NCBI GenBank assembly: GCA_035526665.1 | Contig: DATLBY010000490.1 | Span: 1 to 10,048, forward strand | Length of the DNA: 10,048 bases | From: DATLBY01 sp035526665 | Lineage (GTDB): Bacteria; Acidobacteriota; Terriglobia; Bryobacterales; Bryobacteraceae | Direction of reading: 5' to 3' | In this document: positions 7,851 to 10,048 of the stretch, piece by piece | Numbering within the stretch: position 1 is the first letter of the stretch | Layout of the letters: the number at the start of each line of letters is the position of its first letter | Translations under genes and position numbers: made by a program | The notes under the pieces: model-generated | Database searches by the model: none | The model's input: only the letters and a program-made list of their open reading frames with translations | Told to the model about the DNA's origin: nothing

Positions 7851-8518
7851 GCGAGCCCTGGAACTATTTCAATTACTTCACTGAGATCGAGGAGCATTTC
7901 CAAGTCGCGCGGGGCACGGGTCTATTCCTCTTGTCGCCGCTGGATTGGGCGCTGGTTGAGAGTTGGAAAAACGCCGGCATTCCCCTGGAAGCCGTGCTGC
8001 GCGGAATCGATGCTGCGTTTCTGAAATGGCACGCCAGGAAAAAGAAGCTCCAGCAAGTCAACTCCGTCGCTTACTGCACCCAGGCGGTTTTCGCGGAGGC
8101 GCAGGTAATGGCGGGTGGGGCGCCCCCTAAAAAGCAGGTGGAGCCTCCGTTCACGCTGGAGGAGCTGCGCAATTATCTTGCTGCCAACATCGCTCAGCTT
8201 CGCACGCGCGGTGGTGAGTATCAGGCTGTGGCGGCGTCTTTGCAGAAGCTTCAAAACGAGGCCGAAATGCATTATTCGGATCTGGAACACCTGGAGCAGC
8301 ATCTCACTGCGCTGGAGGACAAAATGTCCGCCCTCGCCCGGGCATCGCGCTCCGAGGAGGAGCTATTCGCCGCGCGGCGGGACCTCGATGCCACGCTCCG
8401 TCCCTACCGCGGCAAGATGACGGCCGAGCAGCTTGCCATGCTGGAGCGGCAGTACCTCGATCGCAGCTTACTTGAGAAGACGGGCCTGCCGCGCCTCAGT
8501 CTGTTCTATCTGCGATAA
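7847..8518 (+). CDS. Uncharacterised protein, 223 residues, helical with C-terminal coiled coil
   Basis: I do not recognise a named family. The start is GTG at 7847, overlapping the coaX stop in GTGA; GGAACGGAA upstream can serve as ribosome site. The same frame is open further up inside coaX, but that part reads as out-of-frame coaX and is not protein-like. The first 60 residues begin SEPWNYFNYFTEIEEHFQ and contain SPLDWALVESWKNAGIPLEAVLRGIDAAF, a compact helical block of a kind often seen in hypothetical proteins of soil bacteria. A basic linker follows (KWHARKKK). From about residue 105 to 190 the sequence is rich in E, L, Q and A with heptad-like spacing (LQKLQNEAEMHYSDLEHLEQHL), probably a coiled coil. 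There is no signal peptide or membrane segment, so it is probably cytoplasmic. Its tight coupling to coaX suggests expression with the cofactor genes. Confidence 0.85.
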   Translation: MSEPWNYFNYFTEIEEHFQVARGTGLFLLSPLDWALVESWKNAGIPLEAVLRGIDAAFLKWHARKKKLQQVNSVAYCTQAVFAEAQVMAGGAPPKKQVEPPFTLEELRNYLAANIAQLRTRGGEYQAVAASLQKLQNEAEMHYSDLEHLEQHLTALEDKMSALARASRSEEELFAARRDLDATLRPYRGKMTAEQLAMLERQYLDRSLLEKTGLPRLSLFYLR

Positions 8519-8538
8519 CACCTGATACATTAGCTTGC

Positions 8539-9792
8539 ATGTCTAATGCGGCAAGTGTAGCTGCCAGGTCCAGGTCGCTGATCCTCCTTCTGCTCGTAAT
8601 CTCGGTTTGCATCAACTACATTGATCGGGGAAATCTGTCCGTTGCCGCCGATCAGCTCAGCCGAGAGCTGAACATGGATCCGCAGCAGCTGGGAAAACTG
8701 CTTTCTTCTTTTTTTATGACCTATGCGGCCTTCCAGATTGTGGCCGGATGGCTGGTGGACCGGTATAACGTGTACTGGGTTTACGGCTGGGGATTTTTTT
8801 TGTGGTCACTGGCAACGGCAGTTACGGGTTGGGCGAACACGTTTAGCATGCTGTTTGTCGCCCGCTTGGTACTGGGCATGGCCGAATCGGTAGCCTACCC
8901 CTGTTACTCCAAGATCCTGGCCGGTGGCTTTGAGGAGAAGAAACGCGGCTTCGCAAACGCTGTGATCGACGCGGGCTCGAAATGCGGTCCCGCCCTCGGC
9001 CTTCTGCTCGGCGGGATGCTGATTGCAAAAGTTGGCTGGCGTATGATGTTCGTTGGTATTGGACTTGGCAGCATGATCTGGCTGATTCCATGGGTTATTC
9101 TCACTCCCAAACAAGCAGGCCGGAATGTGAAAACGGACGAGCACGTCCCGGGCATTCTCGAAATCCTGAGCAAGCGGGATGCTTGGGGCACCTTCCTGGC
9201 CTTATTCTGTATCAACTACGCCTGGTATTTCCTGCTGACGTGGATGCCTTTCTATCTGGTGCGGGAACGCCACTACAGCACCGAAATGATGGCCCAGCTC
9301 GGTTCTCTCCCGTTCTGGGGCGTCGCAGCGGCCTCACTTACCGGCGGCATCCTTTCCGACCGATGGATTTCCCGCGGCGGGTCGCCCACGCTGGTGCGGA
9401 AGTTCTTCGTGGTGAGCGGGCTCTGCACAGCTACGCTGATGCTGCCCGCAGCGATCGCGCAGAATCAAGTCTTTGCCATGACGCTGCTGATCATCGCCGC
9501 AACCTGCTTCGGCCTGACGAGTTCCAATCATTGGGCAATTACCCAGACGCTAGCCGGGCCGGCAGCTGCTGGGCGCTGGACGGGGCTGCAAAACGGCTTT
9601 GGAAATCTAGCCGGCATTGCCGCCCCCTGGTTTACAGGCTGGATCGTCAAGGAAACAGGTCAATTCTTCTACGCCTTCGTCGCTACGGCTGTGATATTGC
9701 TATTAGGCGCGGCCGCTTTCCTGTTCGTCGTCGGGCCGGTCCAGCCCGTCCAGTGGAGGGGACACAGTAAGTCCTTAGCAGTTAACATCTAA
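8539..9792 (+). CDS. MFS transporter, anion:cation symporter (ACS) type
   Basis: This 417-residue inner-membrane protein has 12 hydrophobic segments, six before and six after a loop near residue 200. The first helix ends in NYIDRGNLSVAA (26-37), the signature of the ACS group, which includes hexuronate, glucarate, tartrate and phthalate transporters. The MFS loop motif follows TM2 as GWLVDRYNVYW (70-80), and RLVLGMAES (109-117) marks TM4. Substrate cannot be read from the sequence; a sugar acid or other organic anion taken up with protons is the likeliest. It starts 20 bases after the preceding gene, so it may be read from the same transcript, but its function is unrelated. No Shine-Dalgarno sequence precedes the ATG; TACATT seven bases upstream could be a -10 box. 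Confidence 0.92.
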   Translation: MSNAASVAARSRSLILLLLVISVCINYIDRGNLSVAADQLSRELNMDPQQLGKLLSSFFMTYAAFQIVAGWLVDRYNVYWVYGWGFFLWSLATAVTGWANTFSMLFVARLVLGMAESVAYPCYSKILAGGFEEKKRGFANAVIDAGSKCGPALGLLLGGMLIAKVGWRMMFVGIGLGSMIWLIPWVILTPKQAGRNVKTDEHVPGILEILSKRDAWGTFLALFCINYAWYFLLTWMPFYLVRERHYSTEMMAQLGSLPFWGVAAASLTGGILSDRWISRGGSPTLVRKFFVVSGLCTATLMLPAAIAQNQVFAMTLLIIAATCFGLTSSNHWAITQTLAGPAAAGRWTGLQNGFGNLAGIAAPWFTGWIVKETGQFFYAFVATAVILLLGAAAFLFVVGPVQPVQWRGHSKSLAVNI

Positions 9793-9850
9793 GGAGAGGT
9801 CATCAGGCATACACATTCTTGCAACCTTAACAAGACTTAATACATCTGAC

Positions 9851-9980
9851 AAATAGAGCCTACTTCGAATTTACGGGAACCTCGTTCGGAGTGCGCTCGC
9901 AAGTTAGGCCCGTTGCAACTCCTTGTGAGAAACGAGCCACCGGTGAATATCTTCCTCCGAGTATTCACCGGTTTTTTTTA
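9851..9980 (+). ncRNA. Candidate structured RNA ending at an intrinsic terminator
   Basis: Nested pairing is visible: CTCGTT (9881-9886) with AACGAG (9931-9936), and inside it GGAGT (9888-9892) with ACTCC (9918-9922), extended by GC/GC across one bulged A. An alternative helix pairs GCCTACTT (9858-9865) with AAGTTAGGC (9901-9909) around one bulge. The strong terminator follows directly. A weak upstream promoter is possible (TTGCAA 9819-9824, 16 bases, TACATC 9841-9846). I do not recognise a known RNA family. It could equally be the 3' UTR of the transporter gene or a leader for a gene beyond the right edge. Confidence 0.3.
9939..9979 (+). terminator. Strong intrinsic terminator
   Basis: ACCGGTGAATA (9939-9949) and TATTCACCGGT (9962-9972) form a perfect 11-base stem around a 12-base loop. 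The stem runs straight into eight T residues (9972-9979). It lies about 150 bases after the transporter stop codon and is the only clear terminator seen after the valS cluster. Confidence 0.92.
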
Positions 9981-10048
9981 CGACAGCACTCGAGGCCGTG
10001 TCATTCTAAATAACAACTCCCCTGGAATCATGTGGGCGATACTTTCCA

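Overview
The window looks like part of an acidobacterial (Terriglobia/Solibacteres-like) chromosome. That placement is an inference from gene order, moderate GC and the style of the proteins; no rRNA or marker search was possible. The right two-thirds is a core housekeeping block. The left quarter looks like the end of an accessory island beside a tRNA gene.

Left region (1-2512): two minus-strand genes form a tight pair. The first is a small ribbon-helix-helix (CopG/Arc-type) DNA-binding protein. It is followed after 13 bases by the N-terminal 444 codons of a large P-loop ATPase that runs off the left edge. The ATPase has clear Walker A and Walker B motifs. It resembles the DUF499/PglY/BrxC group of ATPases found in phage-defence islands. 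Behind this pair lies about 960 bases with no convincing gene, only short open frames and small repeats. It ends at the 3' end of a tRNA-Asn gene, a classic island insertion point.

Middle (2513-2820): tRNA-Asn(GUU) lies on the minus strand with encoded CCA. It is driven by a near-consensus sigma-70 promoter (TTGACA, 17-base spacer, TGTAAT). The plus-strand operon starts on the other side of this divergent spacer.

Right region (2821-9792): valS, nadC, birA, coaX and an uncharacterised 223-residue gene are packed with overlaps or gaps of 1-2 bases, so they are very probably one transcript. They encode valyl-tRNA synthetase plus enzymes of NAD, protein-biotin and CoA metabolism. A 12-helix MFS transporter of the anion:cation symporter type follows after 20 bases.

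End (9793-10048): a strong intrinsic terminator (11-base perfect stem, 8 T) closes the block. The roughly 90 bases before it can fold into nested helices and may be a small structured RNA or a leader for a gene beyond the right edge.
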